Source: Thiomicrorhabdus sp. Milos-T2
GTDB taxonomy: Bacteria; Pseudomonadota; Gammaproteobacteria; Thiomicrospirales; Thiomicrospiraceae
Reading direction: 5' to 3'
NCBI RefSeq assembly: GCF_000702325.1
Contig: NZ_KL370891.1
Location: 828,917 to 892,916, forward strand
DNA length: 64,000 bases
A program made the translations under genes and the position numbers. The notes beneath the pieces are model-generated. The model did not search any database. It worked only from the letters and a program-made list of their open reading frames with translations, and had not been told where the DNA came from. Of this stretch, positions 17,662-28,985 are shown one piece after another (position 1 is the first letter of the stretch; each line of letters starts with the position of its first letter).

Positions 17662-19022
17662 TGTCTGTTTATCAACCGCTTTCAGATCGATTAAGACCGA
17701 CCGCATTAAATGATTATGTAGGGCAAAAACATCTACTTGGAGAAAAGCGTGCCTTAACTCGAATGTTAGATTCTGGGCGTTTGCATTCCATGGTTTTCTG
17801 GGGGCCACCTGGCGTGGGTAAAACCACCTTGGCTAGGTTGATTGCTTTACAGTCGGACTTACAGTTTATTAGTCTATCTGCTGTTTTGGATGGTGTTAAA
17901 GAGGTTCGCGCGGCAGTTGAACAAGCCAAATTACACCGCGAACAGTTTCAGCAAGGTACGCTATTATTTGTGGATGAGGTACACCGTTTTAATAAAGCTC
18001 AGCAAGATGCTTTTTTGCCTTTTGTGGAAGATGGAACTTTTGTGTTTATAGGTGCCACCACAGAAAACCCTTCGTTTGAACTTAACAATGCCTTGCTTTC
18101 AAGAGCAAAGGTTTATGTGTTAAGAACGCTAGAAGAGGAGGAGTTAGCCACTGTTTTAGAACGTGGCAAGATGCTCCTGCAAGCCGACTTAAATAGTGAT
18201 GATAGTCTAGTAGAAAACGGTGCTAATGTTGAAATTGAAATAGAAGCGAAAGCTGCTGAACTTATGATTGAAGCCGCTGATGGTGACGCAAGACGACTCT
18301 TAAATAGTCTAGAACAAGCGATGGATTTTGCCGAATATGAAGCAAAACAAAACCTACCAGGCCTGGTTAAATTAACGACAGATAATTGCAAAGAGGTTAT
18401 TCAAGGTGGCGTAAGACGCTTTGATAATGGTGGTGAAGCCTTTTATGATCAAATCTCTGCTTTGCATAAATCTATTCGGGGTTCAGATGCAAATGCCGCA
18501 TTATACTGGTTAGTAAGAATGTTGGATGGAGGGGCCGATCCTCGTTATTTGGCTCGCCGATTAATTCGTATGGCGAGTGAAGAAATTGCCAATGCTGACC
18601 CTAAAGCTATTCAGGTAGCGGTTAATGCTGCAGAAGCCTACGAGCGTTTAGGTTCCCCAGAAGGGGATTTAGCTTTAGCACATGCCGCAACTTATCTGGC
18701 TGTAGCGCCTAAATCTAATGCGGTTTATATGGCGTATAAAGCGGTTTTAGCAGATATTAAAGAACATGGTTCACATGAAGTCCCTTTGCATTTACGTAAT
18801 GCGCCTACTAAATTAATGGCAGAGTTAGATTACGGTCAAGGTTACCGTTATGCGCATGATGAGCCAGAAGCTTTTGCCGCGGGTGAATGCTACTTTCCGG
18901 ATGATATGTTAGAAACTTCTTACTATGAACCCGTTGAACGTGGTTTAGAGATTAAAATTTCGGCAAAGATGGCGCATCTTCGTCAATTGAACGAAAATGC
19001 TATTTATAAAAGACGTAAATAA
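17661..19022 (+). CDS. rarA: Replication-associated recombination ATPase RarA
   Basis: 453 residues, AAA+ clamp-loader-like: Walker A GPPGVGKTTLAR (about 51-62), Walker B LLFVDEVHRFNK, sensor 1 GATTENPSFE, C-terminal MgsA/RarA domain (YDQISALHKSIRGSDANAALYWLVRML...). Acts at stalled forks. Compared with E. coli RarA it has an acidic insert near 175-195. The palindrome CCAGGCCTGG occurs in-frame at 18357-18366, encoding part of LPGLV. Overlaps lolA by one base. Confidence 0.96.
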   Translation: MSVYQPLSDRLRPTALNDYVGQKHLLGEKRALTRMLDSGRLHSMVFWGPPGVGKTTLARLIALQSDLQFISLSAVLDGVKEVRAAVEQAKLHREQFQQGTLLFVDEVHRFNKAQQDAFLPFVEDGTFVFIGATTENPSFELNNALLSRAKVYVLRTLEEEELATVLERGKMLLQADLNSDDSLVENGANVEIEIEAKAAELMIEAADGDARRLLNSLEQAMDFAEYEAKQNLPGLVKLTTDNCKEVIQGGVRRFDNGGEAFYDQISALHKSIRGSDANAALYWLVRMLDGGADPRYLARRLIRMASEEIANADPKAIQVAVNAAEAYERLGSPEGDLALAHAATYLAVAPKSNAVYMAYKAVLADIKEHGSHEVPLHLRNAPTKLMAELDYGQGYRYAHDEPEAFAAGECYFPDDMLETSYYEPVERGLEIKISAKMAHLRQLNENAIYKRRK

Positions 19023-19025
19023 TAA

Positions 19026-19210
19026 GAGACCTTAGCACGAGACGGTTGCACGAATAAAAATGGTTAAAAACCGCCTGATTGTTGTTGTACCCCAAGGGCA
19101 CTTCCGTTGGGCGACAACTTGCCAATAGCTTGCTATTAGCTACATTTTTCGCCTAAATCAGACAATTTTTATCACATTTTTCTTTCGCGCCCCGCTCGTG
19201 CAAAGGTCTC
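19026..19210 (-). repeat. MITE-like repeat, long (185-bp) variant, copy D
   Basis: Ends GAGACCTTAGCACGAGAC and GCTCGTGCAAAGGTCTC. Compared with the 159-bp copies it has an extra hairpin segment containing CCCCAAGGGCACTTCCGTTGGG between GTTGT and ACAAC. Orientation as copy C. Begins three bases after the rarA stop and ends 23 bp before the crcB start, so it fills the rarA-crcB gap completely. Confidence 0.92.
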
Positions 19211-19233
19211 AAAAAAACAGAAAGGATAAAAAA

Positions 19234-19617
19234 ATGATGACTGGGCTAGGTTGGTTTGCCGTTGCGATGGGCGGTGCTTTGGGAGCCATGGCAAGATTTG
19301 CAATGTCTCACCAAGTTTACCAGTGGTTTGGGCGTGAATTTGCCTGGGGAACCTTGTCAGTTAATATGTTGGGTTCTTTTATTATGGGATTAGCCGCTGT
19401 CTTGTTAATTGATAAATTGGGCGTTTCTACAGAATGGCGAGCCTTCATTATGGTTGGTTTCCTAGGCGCCTTTACCACGTTTTCTACCTTCTCTTTTGAA
19501 ACCATGCAGTACATAGAAATTGGCGAATTGAATAAAGCGTTAATGAATATTGCCGTGAGCATGATTACTTGTTTAGTCGCCGTCTGGCTAGGTATGTTGG
19601 CTGGACGTCAGTTCTAA
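19234..19617 (+). CDS. crcB: Fluoride ion channel CrcB/Fluc
   Basis: 127 residues from ATG 19234. Four TM helices; GGALGAMARFAM, WGTLSVNMLGSFIMG (the conserved N in the pore) and VGFLGAFTTFSTFSFE, the TFSTFS motif that lines the fluoride path. Exports fluoride as a dual-topology dimer. An in-frame start at 19198 would place twelve residues inside the repeat; AGAAAGGA seven bases before 19234 fixes the shorter start. No fluoride riboswitch is recognisable upstream, where the repeat lies. Confidence 0.93.
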   Translation: MMTGLGWFAVAMGGALGAMARFAMSHQVYQWFGREFAWGTLSVNMLGSFIMGLAAVLLIDKLGVSTEWRAFIMVGFLGAFTTFSTFSFETMQYIEIGELNKALMNIAVSMITCLVAVWLGMLAGRQF

Positions 19618-19879
19618 CCTTTCTTTTGTTGCACACTCTTGCGCAGGCCTCAATAAGCAGTTAATAAGTCATCAAATAAACAACCAAATAAACAATCAAT
19701 TACAAAATATGAATACGCCATAAATGTCACTTTATCGACCATAAAAATAAAGACATAATTATTGGTCGATTCTCGTTTCATCCTTCCTAAAAAAACAGTA
19801 GAATCAAAAGTTCGATTTGCGTTTAAATTTCACATTTTTTATAGAACTTTCGCGTTTTAGTTGCGTAAAGTTATTTTAA

Positions 19880-20063
19880 GAGACCTTTGCACGAGAGTAT
19901 GCACGAGTAAAAATGGTTAAAATTTGCCTGATTTTTGTTGTACCCCAAGGGCACTTCCGTTGGGCGACAACTTGCGAATAGGTAGCTATTCCCTGCGTTT
20001 TCCGCCGCAATCAGGCAAATTTTACCTCATTTTTTTTTCGCACCTATCTCGTGAAAAGGTCTC
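19880..20063 (-). repeat. MITE-like repeat, long (184-bp) variant, copy E
   Basis: Ends GAGACCTTTGCACGAGAG and TCTCGTGAAAAGGTCTC; includes the CCCCAAGGGCACTTCCGTTGGG hairpin seen in copy D. It occupies the 3' part of the 491-bp crcB-gcvT gap. The left part (19618-19879) holds a degenerate end-like stretch near 19630-19650 and otherwise AT-rich DNA with no gene. I see no glycine riboswitch. Confidence 0.92.
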
Positions 20064-20108
20064 TTTAAAAATGTGTTGTTTGCGAATATATCTAAGGAAT
20101 CTAAGTTT

Positions 20109-21233
20109 ATGGTAAGCAGCGATACCACTCTACAAGTTACACCTCTTCACGCACTGCACCAAGAATTGGGTGCAAAACTTGTCCCTTTTGCAGGTTATGA
20201 CATGCCTGTTCAATATCCGCTAGGCATAAAAAAAGAACACCTGCATACTAGAGAAAAAGCTGGGCTATTTGATGTTTCTCATATGGGACAGGTCATTATC
20301 AAAGGTGATAATGCCGCATTGGCTTTAGAGCAATTAGTGCCTGTTGATATTATCGATTTACCAAAAGGTCAGCAGCGTTATGCTTTGTTTACAAATGAGC
20401 AAGGTGGCGTAATGGATGATTTGATGGTGACGAATGCTGGAGACCATCTGTTTTTAGTGGTTAATGCCGCTTGCAAACAACAAGATATTAAACACCTAAC
20501 AAATTATTTGGCAGAGCCGTGTGAAATAGAAGTATTGCATGACTATGCGTTATTGGCATTGCAAGGCCCTAAAGCCGCAGAAGTCATGGCCAGGTTAGAT
20601 TCTGAATCTAGTCAAATGGTATTTATGACGGCAAAAACGTTGACGTTAAATGGCGTATCTTGTTTTGTTACACGTTCAGGTTACACTGGTGAAGACGGGT
20701 TTGAAATCTCTGTCCCCAATCAACATGCTAAGGCTTTAGCGCGACTTTTATTAGGTGATGAAAATGTGGAAATGATTGGCCTAGGTGCACGAGATTCTTT
20801 ACGTTTAGAAGCCGGATTATGTCTCTATGGACACGAATTAGATAATCAAACTACGCCAGTAGAAGCCAGCTTAATTTGGGCATTATCTAAGACCAGACGA
20901 GAAGAAGGTACCAGGCCTGGTGGTTATTTAGGTGCTGAGGTGATTATGCAACAATTGGCTAACGGGGTTGAGCGTAAACGGGTGGGCTTAAAGCCTTTAG
21001 GTAAAATGCCCGTAAGAGATGGCGCAGAAATTATTGATGAGCAAGATAAGGTGATTGGTGTTGTAACTAGTGGTGGTTTTGGAGTGAGTTTAAATAGTCC
21101 CATTGCGATGGGGTATGTGCCTGTTAAATATGCACAAGTGGGTACTAAACTAAATGCACTCGTCAGAAATAAAAAAGTTGAGTTAGAAGTAGTCAAATTA
21201 CCGTTTGTTAAACAGAATTATTATCGAGGCTAA
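20109..21233 (+). CDS. gcvT: Glycine cleavage system T protein (aminomethyltransferase)
   Basis: 374 residues. Folate-binding/GcvT domain: TPLHALHQELGAKLVPFAGYDMP, GLFDVSHMGQV, the RSGYTGEDGFEI motif and GARDSLRLEAGLCLYGHE, then a C-terminal barrel. Transfers the methylene carbon from the lipoyl arm of GcvH to tetrahydrofolate, releasing ammonia. Start 20109 has CTAAGGAATC ahead; the frame is open twelve codons upstream. CCAGGCCTGG at 20911-20920 encodes part of RPGG. Leads the gcvT-H-P-R set. Confidence 0.96.
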   Translation: MVSSDTTLQVTPLHALHQELGAKLVPFAGYDMPVQYPLGIKKEHLHTREKAGLFDVSHMGQVIIKGDNAALALEQLVPVDIIDLPKGQQRYALFTNEQGGVMDDLMVTNAGDHLFLVVNAACKQQDIKHLTNYLAEPCEIEVLHDYALLALQGPKAAEVMARLDSESSQMVFMTAKTLTLNGVSCFVTRSGYTGEDGFEISVPNQHAKALARLLLGDENVEMIGLGARDSLRLEAGLCLYGHELDNQTTPVEASLIWALSKTRREEGTRPGGYLGAEVIMQQLANGVERKRVGLKPLGKMPVRDGAEIIDEQDKVIGVVTSGGFGVSLNSPIAMGYVPVKYAQVGTKLNALVRNKKVELEVVKLPFVKQNYYRG

Positions 21234-21240
21234 ATGATTA

Positions 21241-21251
21241 ACCAGGCCTGG
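21241..21251. repeat. CCAGGCCTGG palindrome between gcvT and gcvH
   Basis: ACCAGGCCTGG just after the gcvT stop. No T run follows, so it is not a terminator here. Confidence 0.8.
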
Positions 21252-21297
21252 CCTCTATGAATATCTTAATTGTAAAAAAACAGAGTAGGAGTAAATT

Positions 21298-21669
21298 ATG
21301 AGCAATATTAAATACAGCGCAGAGCATGAATGGGTTCAAGATAATGGCGATGGCACAGTTTTAATTGGTATTACGGATTTTGCTCAAGAACAGCTAGGTG
21401 ATTTGGTATTTGTAGAAATGCCAGAATTAGGTACAGAAATTAGTAAGGGTGAAGAGATTTCAGTGATTGAATCGGTTAAGGCGGCAAGTGATTTATTTGC
21501 ACCCGTTGATGGAACGGTGATTGAAGTCAATGAGTCTTTAGACGATGAGCCCGAGTTAATCAATGAAGATGCAATGGCTAACTGGATTATAAAAGTGGAA
21601 TTATCGGATTCAAAGGATTTAGACGATTTAATGAATGAAGACGCATACAACCAATTAACCGAAGAGTAA
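21298..21669 (+). CDS. gcvH: Glycine cleavage system H protein
   Basis: 123 residues, single lipoyl domain. ESVKAASD carries the lipoylated Lys; IGITDFAQEQLGDLVFVEMPELG is the family signature. Shuttles the aminomethyl intermediate between GcvP, GcvT and the lipoamide dehydrogenase. ATG preceded by GTAGGAG. The acidic composition is usual for the family. Confidence 0.97.
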   Translation: MSNIKYSAEHEWVQDNGDGTVLIGITDFAQEQLGDLVFVEMPELGTEISKGEEISVIESVKAASDLFAPVDGTVIEVNESLDDEPELINEDAMANWIIKVELSDSKDLDDLMNEDAYNQLTEE

Positions 21670-21812
21670 TGGCTATTGTTTATTTAGTCGACTAGCTTAG
21701 TCTATTCAGGTTAAGGTTAACGTTAAGGTTAAAGTAAAGGGGTTTAAATTAAACCGTCGACCTAATTAGACCCATTGAATTAGACCCCTTGAATGGTAAA
21801 CCGGAGAGTAAT

Positions 21813-24761
21813 ATGGCTCAAACCACTGTATCACAGCTTGCTAAAGCTTCGTTAAACGAACTAGAGCAAAGTGAAGCCTTTGTAAATCGTCATCTTGGGC
21901 CAGATAATGCCGAGCAAATTGCGATGTTAAAGACGCTTGGTATGAACTCAATAGCGGAGCTTATTGATCAAGTGGTTCCGGCTTCTATTCGTCGTCAACA
22001 GGCAATGGATATTGCAGAAGGGTTAACCGAACATCAGTCTTTAAACAAGCTTAAAAGCATCGCTCAAAAAAACCAAGTTCTCAAATCTTTTATTGGTATG
22101 GGGTATTACAACACCTTAACGCCGCCAACGATTCAACGCAATATTCTTGAAAATCCTGCCTGGTATACCGCTTATACTCCTTATCAAGCCGAAATTTCTC
22201 AAGGTCGACTGGAAGCCATGCTGAATTTTCAAACTATGGTTTCTGATTTAACCGGGCTGGAGTTAGCTAATGCCTCAATGCTAGATGAAGCCACGGCTTG
22301 TGCCGAATCCATGACGTTATGCCAACGTATGAGTAAAGCCAAAGGCAAGGTGTTTTTTGTGGCTGAAGATTGTCATCCACAAAACATAGCGGTGGTTAAA
22401 ACACGAGCAGAACCGCTTGGTATTGAGGTTGTGGTGGGTAATCCGTCAAAAGGATTTGAAGACTATGATTTGTTTGGGGTGTTGCTGCAATATCCTGGAA
22501 CTTACGGCGAAGTAAATGATTTAACCTCCTTGATTGAAAACCTTCATGCTAAAAAAGCTTTGGTTGCCGTATCGGCCGATTTATTAGCCTTAACTTTATT
22601 AAAGCCACCTGGCGAGATGGGGGCGGACGTAGTGGTTGGTAATACTCAACGTTTTGGCGTGCCTTTAGGTTACGGTGGGCCTCACGCAGCTTATATGGCT
22701 ACCCGTGATAGTTTTAAACGTTCTATGCCAGGGCGATTAATTGGGGTGTCTTTAGATAGTCGTGGTCAAAAAGCTTATCGCTTAGCTTTGCAGACTCGAG
22801 AGCAGCACATACGCCGCGAAAAGGCGACCAGTAATATTTGTACTGCACAAGCTTTATTAGCGGTAATGGCAAGTATGTATGCGGTATATCATGGTGCAGA
22901 AGGCTTGACTAAAATTGCCTATCGAATTCATCGCTATACCCAAACGTTTGCTATTGGAGTAACTCAGTTAGGCTTTAAAGTTAATAATTTGGTGTATTTT
23001 GATACGGTAAATATTTCTGTGCACGGCAACGCTTCTAATGTTGCAAAAAAAGCGGTTCAACAAGGTTATAACCTGAGAGCGATAGATGCCAATACCATTG
23101 GTTTGTCATTTGATGAAACGACAACACTTAACGATATTGAAGCGCTTTGGAAAGTGTTTTCTGGTGATGAATCGCAAAGCCTTAATTCTCAAAAACTGAT
23201 TGAAAATCAATCGATTGTCATCCCAGAAAAATTACAAAGAAACTCAGAGTTTTTAACCCATCCTGTCTTTAATGAGCATCGTTCAGAAACTGAGATGATG
23301 CGTTATATGCGCCATCTTGCCGATAAAGATTTAGCTTTAGATAGAGCCATGATTCCGCTTGGCTCTTGCACAATGAAGCTAAACGCTGCGGCAGAACTTA
23401 TGCCCATTTCTTGGCCAGAATTTGCAAATTTGCACCCCTTTGTACCGCTTGAACAAGCTCAGGGTTATCAGCAAATGGTAAGTGAACTCGAAAAAATGCT
23501 TTGTGAAACGACCTGTTATGATGCCGTTTCTCTGCAGCCAAATTCAGGGGCGCAAGGCGAGTATGCTGGCCTATTAGCCATTCGTGCATACCATCAGAGT
23601 CGGGGAGAGTCGCATCGTGATATCTGTTTAATTCCTGCGTCTGCTCATGGCACTAATCCGGCTTCTGCACAAATGGCCGGAATGAAAGTGATGGTAATTA
23701 AGACCACTGTAGACGGTGAAATTGATTTGGATGATTTACGAGCCAAGCTAGAAAAACACTCACAACAAGTGTCGGCCATGATGATTACTTACCCATCAAC
23801 GCATGGTGTTTTTGAACAAAATGTAAAAGAGGTCTGTGATTTGGTTCATCAACATGGCGGTCAGGTTTATATTGATGGTGCCAATATGAATGCCATGGTG
23901 GGGGTTGCCGCACCGGGACATTTTGGGGGAGATGTTTCCCATTTAAATTTACATAAAACGTTTGCCATTCCGCATGGCGGTGGCGGCCCAGGCGTTGGCC
24001 CAATTGGTGTGAGAAAGCATCTAGCCCCCTTTTTACCAGGGTGTTCCGTGGTTGATTCAGAGAATGAAGTAAATTCAGAGAATGAAGCTAAGCAGGTTGG
24101 GGCGGTATCAGGTGCTCCATGGGGTAGTGCTGGCGTATTGCCTATTAGTTGGAGTTACATCGCAATGATGGGGCGTGATGGTTTGGTAGACGCCACCTCA
24201 GTTGCTATTTTAAATGCGAATTACATTGCTAAACGATTAGTTTCTCATTTTCCTGTTTTGTATAGCGATAAAAATGGTTTAGTGGCGCATGAATGCATTA
24301 TTGATTTACGCCCCATTAAAGAAGAATCTGGCATTTCGGTAGATGATATTGCTAAGCGTCTCATAGATTATGGTTTTCATGCGCCAACCATGTCTTTTCC
24401 TGTGGCGGGTACTTTAATGATAGAGCCCACTGAATCGGAATCTAAACTGGAACTTGATCGTTTTTGTGACGCCATGATTGCCATTAAGCATGAGATAAAC
24501 GATGTGGTTAATGGCGTATTGGATGAAAATGACAATCCGCTTAAAAATGCGCCCCATACAGCCGATATGTTAATGGCTGATAATTGGACTCATCTCTATT
24601 CCAGAGCCTTAGCTGCTTATCCGCTAGAGAGCTTGCGTGAAACTAAATACTGGTGCCCGGTTGGAAGAGTTGATAACGTGTATGGTGATCGTAATTTAGT
24701 TTGTTCTTGTCCGCCATTAACCGATTATGCGGAAGATGAGTTACAAGGAGATTTGTCATGA
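21813..24761 (+). CDS. gcvP: Glycine dehydrogenase (decarboxylating), P protein
   Basis: 982 residues, full-length fused P1-P2 form. The PLP-binding Lys is in [26 protein letters not shown] marks the N-terminus. Decarboxylates glycine and loads the aminomethyl group on GcvH. GGAGAG five bases ahead fixes the start at 21813 rather than 21789. An 18-nt tandem duplication (24055-24087) inserts [11 protein letters not shown] next to the C-terminal PLP region. The 143-bp gcvH-gcvP gap contains short GGTTAA-type repeats. Stop overlaps gcvR (ATGA). Confidence 0.97.
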   Translation: MAQTTVSQLAKASLNELEQSEAFVNRHLGPDNAEQIAMLKTLGMNSIAELIDQVVPASIRRQQAMDIAEGLTEHQSLNKLKSIAQKNQVLKSFIGMGYYNTLTPPTIQRNILENPAWYTAYTPYQAEISQGRLEAMLNFQTMVSDLTGLELANASMLDEATACAESMTLCQRMSKAKGKVFFVAEDCHPQNIAVVKTRAEPLGIEVVVGNPSKGFEDYDLFGVLLQYPGTYGEVNDLTSLIENLHAKKALVAVSADLLALTLLKPPGEMGADVVVGNTQRFGVPLGYGGPHAAYMATRDSFKRSMPGRLIGVSLDSRGQKAYRLALQTREQHIRREKATSNICTAQALLAVMASMYAVYHGAEGLTKIAYRIHRYTQTFAIGVTQLGFKVNNLVYFDTVNISVHGNASNVAKKAVQQGYNLRAIDANTIGLSFDETTTLNDIEALWKVFSGDESQSLNSQKLIENQSIVIPEKLQRNSEFLTHPVFNEHRSETEMMRYMRHLADKDLALDRAMIPLGSCTMKLNAAAELMPISWPEFANLHPFVPLEQAQGYQQMVSELEKMLCETTCYDAVSLQPNSGAQGEYAGLLAIRAYHQSRGESHRDICLIPASAHGTNPASAQMAGMKVMVIKTTVDGEIDLDDLRAKLEKHSQQVSAMMITYPSTHGVFEQNVKEVCDLVHQHGGQVYIDGANMNAMVGVAAPGHFGGDVSHLNLHKTFAIPHGGGGPGVGPIGVRKHLAPFLPGCSVVDSENEVNSENEAKQVGAVSGAPWGSAGVLPISWSYIAMMGRDGLVDATSVAILNANYIAKRLVSHFPVLYSDKNGLVAHECIIDLRPIKEESGISVDDIAKRLIDYGFHAPTMSFPVAGTLMIEPTESESKLELDRFCDAMIAIKHEINDVVNGVLDENDNPLKNAPHTADMLMADNWTHLYSRALAAYPLESLRETKYWCPVGRVDNVYGDRNLVCSCPPLTDYAEDELQGDLS

Positions 24762-25282
24762 AAAAATCCATTGTTATTAGTGTGCTGGGTAATGACTCAC
24801 CAGGCCTGGTTAAATCACTTTCACACTTGATTGTGGCTCACCAAGGTGACTGGGTAGAAAGTCAAATGGCCAATTTAGCAGGTAAATTTGCAGGGATACT
24901 TAGGGTAGACTTGCCAGCTGATCAGTTAAAGGCTTTTCAAGCCGCTTTACAAAATGATCAATCGTTAGGTTTAAGTGCTATTTTTGAAGAGAGTGGTAGT
25001 AATCCTATAGAAGAACAAACAGAACTTGAAATTGCCTTAGTTGGACAAGATCAGCTCGGAATTATTCACCGTATTTCTTCGGCATTAAGCCTAATGAATG
25101 CCAGTGTAGATAAGTTGCATACCGAAATTATTGAAGCAGCGATGACTGGGGAAACTCTATTTAAGGCCGATATAAAAATCCATATACCCTCAGGCGTTAA
25201 AGAGAATGACATCCAAGAAGTGCTAGAAGAACTCGCGAATGAATTAATTGTAGATATTCAATTAGTGCACTCTGATACTTAA
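24758..25282 (+). CDS. gcvR: Glycine cleavage regulator GcvR-like, ACT-domain protein
   Basis: 174 residues, two ACT domains: residues 1-80 ([20 protein letters not shown]) and 90-170 ([22 protein letters not shown]). In E. coli GcvR binds glycine and antagonises the activator GcvA. Four-base overlap with gcvP indicates translational coupling, so regulator and enzyme are made together. No gcvA is in the window. CCAGGCCTGG at 24800-24809 encodes the SPGLV turn. Confidence 0.88.
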   Translation: MKKSIVISVLGNDSPGLVKSLSHLIVAHQGDWVESQMANLAGKFAGILRVDLPADQLKAFQAALQNDQSLGLSAIFEESGSNPIEEQTELEIALVGQDQLGIIHRISSALSLMNASVDKLHTEIIEAAMTGETLFKADIKIHIPSGVKENDIQEVLEELANELIVDIQLVHSDT

Positions 25283-25320
25283 GTTGAGAACTTTGCTGTG
25301 CACAATGCAAAATTAAACTT

Positions 25321-25332
25321 ACCAGGCCTGGT
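25321..25332. repeat. ACCAGGCCTGGT palindrome between gcvR and serS
   Basis: 12-bp perfect palindrome 39 bp after gcvR. It has no U tract. Confidence 0.8.
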
Positions 25333-25417
25333 AGATGATAGAATATCACGCAAAATTTATTGGTTATTTATAGCCAAAATATCGCTTATTACTGAATAGA
25401 CTGAATTACAAAAATAG

Positions 25418-26713
<1,296 letters not shown>

Positions 26714-26798
26714 TGCGGTATCTTAATCCTAAAAAAAGCCTAATAACTCTATACTATTTGAATTTTTAGACTAAATCTAAAGAATTCTTTTACTATTT

Positions 26799-26828
26799 TC
26801 GTGCATTCTCGACTTGTGCAAAGGTCTA
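26799..26828. repeat. Remnant end of the GAGACC-type repeat
   Basis: TTTTCGTGCATTCTCGACTTGTGCAAAGGTCT-like stretch in the serS-DGC gap; only one terminal part remains. Confidence 0.5.
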
Positions 26829-26919
26829 TAAAAGGATTAATTAATCAAATAATATCAAAGCGGATAGCGTTAGTGTTTGAATCGTTAAGTTAAAGGTAAG
26901 TACTATAGGTAAGTATTAA

Positions 26920-28086
26920 ATGAATGCACCAGAATTGCCACAATTTACATACTCAAACAAAAAAGTTGATCAGTTACTGAGCGACGAGTTGTATTCACAC
27001 GCTTATGGTACCGTTTTTATTCATACGGTATTTGGTTTATTAGTGGCGGTAATTTTTTTTAGTAAGGTTAACACAATTTTTCTTGGATTATGGTTGGGTG
27101 TGTTGTTAGCGAATATGCTAATCAGGTATACCTTTATCCGTGTTTGGTTGAAGTCTTCTACTGAAGAAAGAAAAAAGTCTTGGATGCGATATATGGCATT
27201 CGGAACATCGCTTACGAGTGGTGTTTTATGGGCCTCTTCGGTTGCTTTTTTAGATTTTCATTCATTGCCATTTGAGTCTTTAGCTCTAAGTTTAATGGTG
27301 ATGTCTTTGGCGGCCAGCGCTGCATTGTATTCTGCCTATTTTATTCCTGCTTTTTATCTTTCTGTAGTGCCTTATATTGGTAGCCATCTCGTTTATCACA
27401 TATTGCATTTTAGTTTTGTCTCAATGGTTGTCAGTTCCGTGCTCATGGTTTTTTTGGTTATGCTTCATGGCCAGGCAAAACGTCTGCATGGCACGCATAG
27501 AAATAAAATCATACAAACATTAAAAAATGAATTTTTAATCGCCAGACTAGAGGAAACTAATCTTAAATTAAATGAATCTTCCAGAACAGATTTTTTAACG
27601 AAAATGTTAAACAGACGTTCGTTTGATGAAGCTTTGAAAAGAGCTTGGAGGGTTTATCAAAACAAGCAACAACCAATCAGTTTAATTATGTGTGATATCG
27701 ATCACTTTAAACATGTTAATGATACTTTTGGGCATATAGTTGGAGATAAGGTGTTAGTGAGGGTTGCTAATAATATTAAGCAGCAGATTCGCTCAGAAGA
27801 CTTGTTGTTTCGCTACGGTGGAGAAGAATTTGTGATTATGCTTTATGATACAACCATTGCTGAAGCCGAAGTTATTGCTGAAAAAATTCGTCATAAGGTT
27901 ATGAATGACCCAATTGAAATGGAAGGTAATTTAGAGTCTATAACACTGAGTTTAGGAGTGAGTTCTAAAGTCCCTGTTAAGGGTTTTAATTCTTTGGATT
28001 TATTGAATGAATCTGACCTTATGTTATATAAAAGTAAACAAAATGGTCGAAATAAAGTGACTTCAGTTCGTGATGAAAGCAAGTAA
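26920..28086 (+). CDS. Membrane-bound diguanylate cyclase (GGDEF)
   Basis: 388 residues. Six to seven N-terminal TM segments (about 28-195) with no soluble sensor, a short linker helix, then a GGDEF domain (about 222-385). Active-site GGEEF at 300-304 and an intact inhibitory RxxD (RSED, 291-294) five residues before it, so it should make c-di-GMP and be product-inhibited. The membrane block may itself sense a hydrophobic or redox cue (inference). No EAL domain. Stands alone; nearby motility genes and the giant surface protein are plausible c-di-GMP-controlled targets. Confidence 0.93.
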   Translation: MNAPELPQFTYSNKKVDQLLSDELYSHAYGTVFIHTVFGLLVAVIFFSKVNTIFLGLWLGVLLANMLIRYTFIRVWLKSSTEERKKSWMRYMAFGTSLTSGVLWASSVAFLDFHSLPFESLALSLMVMSLAASAALYSAYFIPAFYLSVVPYIGSHLVYHILHFSFVSMVVSSVLMVFLVMLHGQAKRLHGTHRNKIIQTLKNEFLIARLEETNLKLNESSRTDFLTKMLNRRSFDEALKRAWRVYQNKQQPISLIMCDIDHFKHVNDTFGHIVGDKVLVRVANNIKQQIRSEDLLFRYGGEEFVIMLYDTTIAEAEVIAEKIRHKVMNDPIEMEGNLESITLSLGVSSKVPVKGFNSLDLLNESDLMLYKSKQNGRNKVTSVRDESK

Positions 28087-28166
28087 TTAGTGAAAGAATT
28101 CTTTAGGCTGGTTATAAAGGTTATGTCCTTTTTTATGCACTTATTTACATTTGCAAAGCTTTCAAG

Positions 28167-28496
28167 TCAATTGAAAGTGAATAAGAGCTTTTTAAAGGCC
28201 ACTATTTTCCCATTTTCAGTGCTAACGCCTTCAGACTCTAATAAATCGATTTTTCTCTCTATTCCAAACGCATAATTCCCAATAGCCCCATTGGAATTTA
28301 CAACGCGATGACATGGTACATTGATAGGATTAGGGTTGTTAGCCATCGCATTGCCTACTGCTTGATAGGCTTTAGTATTCAGAGCGTTGGCAAGTGCTTT
28401 ATAGGTTGTTATTTTGCCCTTAGGTATTTTCATTAATAGAGCATAGCATTGCTCATTAAAACTTAAGTGATTGTTTTTAATGTTCTTTGATTTCAT
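28167..28496 (-). CDS. Alkyltransferase-like protein (Ogt/MGMT DNA-binding domain)
   Basis: 109 residues, covering only the C-terminal active-site domain of O6-alkylguanine transferases: IPKGKITTYKALANAL, AVGNAMANNPNPINVPCHRVV with Cys62 in PCHRV, and GYA-like NYAFGIERKIDLLE. Because Cys is kept it could be a minimal methyltransferase rather than a Cys-less ATL protein; the N-terminal domain of full Ogt/Ada is missing. Convergent with the diguanylate cyclase. Confidence 0.85.
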   Translation of the reverse strand: MKSKNIKNNHLSFNEQCYALLMKIPKGKITTYKALANALNTKAYQAVGNAMANNPNPINVPCHRVVNSNGAIGNYAFGIERKIDLLESEGVSTENGKIVAFKKLLFTFN

Positions 28497-28503
28497 GTTT
28501 ATT

Positions 28504-28515
28504 ACCAGGCCTGGT
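28504..28515. repeat. ACCAGGCCTGGT palindrome upstream of the alkyltransferase gene
   Basis: 12-bp palindrome eight bases before the ATG (minus strand) at 28496, followed on the plus strand by TTTTTTATTA, so it could also act as a weak terminator. Confidence 0.7.
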
Positions 28516-28562
28516 TTTTTATTATTTTACAAAAAAAATACAAAAAAACTTATTAAAACGCC

Positions 28563-28590
28563 TTGCAATAATCATTAAGACCTCTATAAT
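28563..28590 (+). promoter_or_regulatory. Sigma-70-type promoter of tRNA-Ser
   Basis: TTGCAA, 16 bp, TATAAT; consensus -10, eighteen bases before the mature tRNA 5' end. Confidence 0.8.
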
Positions 28591-28607
28591 ACGCCACATC
28601 AAAACAA

Positions 28608-28698
28608 GGTGGACTGGCTGAGTGGTTTAAGGCGGCAGTCTTGAAAACTGTTGTGGGTTTGTAGCCCACCTGGGGTTCAAATCCCTAGTCCATCGCCA
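28608..28698 (+). tRNA. tRNA-Ser (anticodon TGA)
   Basis: 91 nt. Acceptor GGTGGAC pairs with GTCCATC, followed by G and encoded CCA. D arm GGCTGAGTGGTTTAAGGC, anticodon arm CAGTCT-TGA-AAACTG, long class II variable arm typical of Ser (TGTGGGTTTGTAGCCCACC region), T arm GGGGTTCAAATCCC. Reads UCA/UCG family codons. Confidence 0.97.
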
Positions 28699-28705
28699 TA
28701 TTCTT

Positions 28706-28744
28706 AAAACCTCGTATTGGGAGTACCTAATACGGGGTTTTTTT
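28706..28744 (+). terminator. Terminator after tRNA-Ser
   Basis: AAAACCTCGTATT...AATACGGGGTTTT stem with a T run, immediately after the tRNA. The rest of the gap to 28985 is very AT-rich with no gene; it must hold the promoter of the next gene, but several -10-like sequences compete. Confidence 0.88.
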
Positions 28745-28985
28745 ATGTCTAAAAGCATACCATATAGTTAATATTCTTGTTAATGCATTACGTATCTTAT
28801 CGCGCCTTTCATCAACGGCTTATCTTTATTTTAATTTTTTAAAAATCTGAAATAGTCATACTTTCTCTGTAGTAAATGTAATATTTTTAGTGTATTTTTA
28901 TAACTATGTATTTGATTTTTATAGCATTAGTATTTTCTAATATAGTTATTTAATGACCAAAAAATAAAAAGCAAGGGGAGTGTTG

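Noticed and set aside
19026-19233. Fluoride riboswitch before crcB
   Set aside because: The upstream gap is entirely the repeat element and does not show the fluoride aptamer core.
19618-20108. Glycine riboswitch before gcvT
   Set aside because: No tandem aptamer pattern seen; much of the gap is the MITE-like repeat.
28167-28496. Alkyltransferase gene as a broken pseudogene
   Set aside because: Short, but the active-site domain is intact from a normal start to a stop, and single-domain relatives of this size exist.
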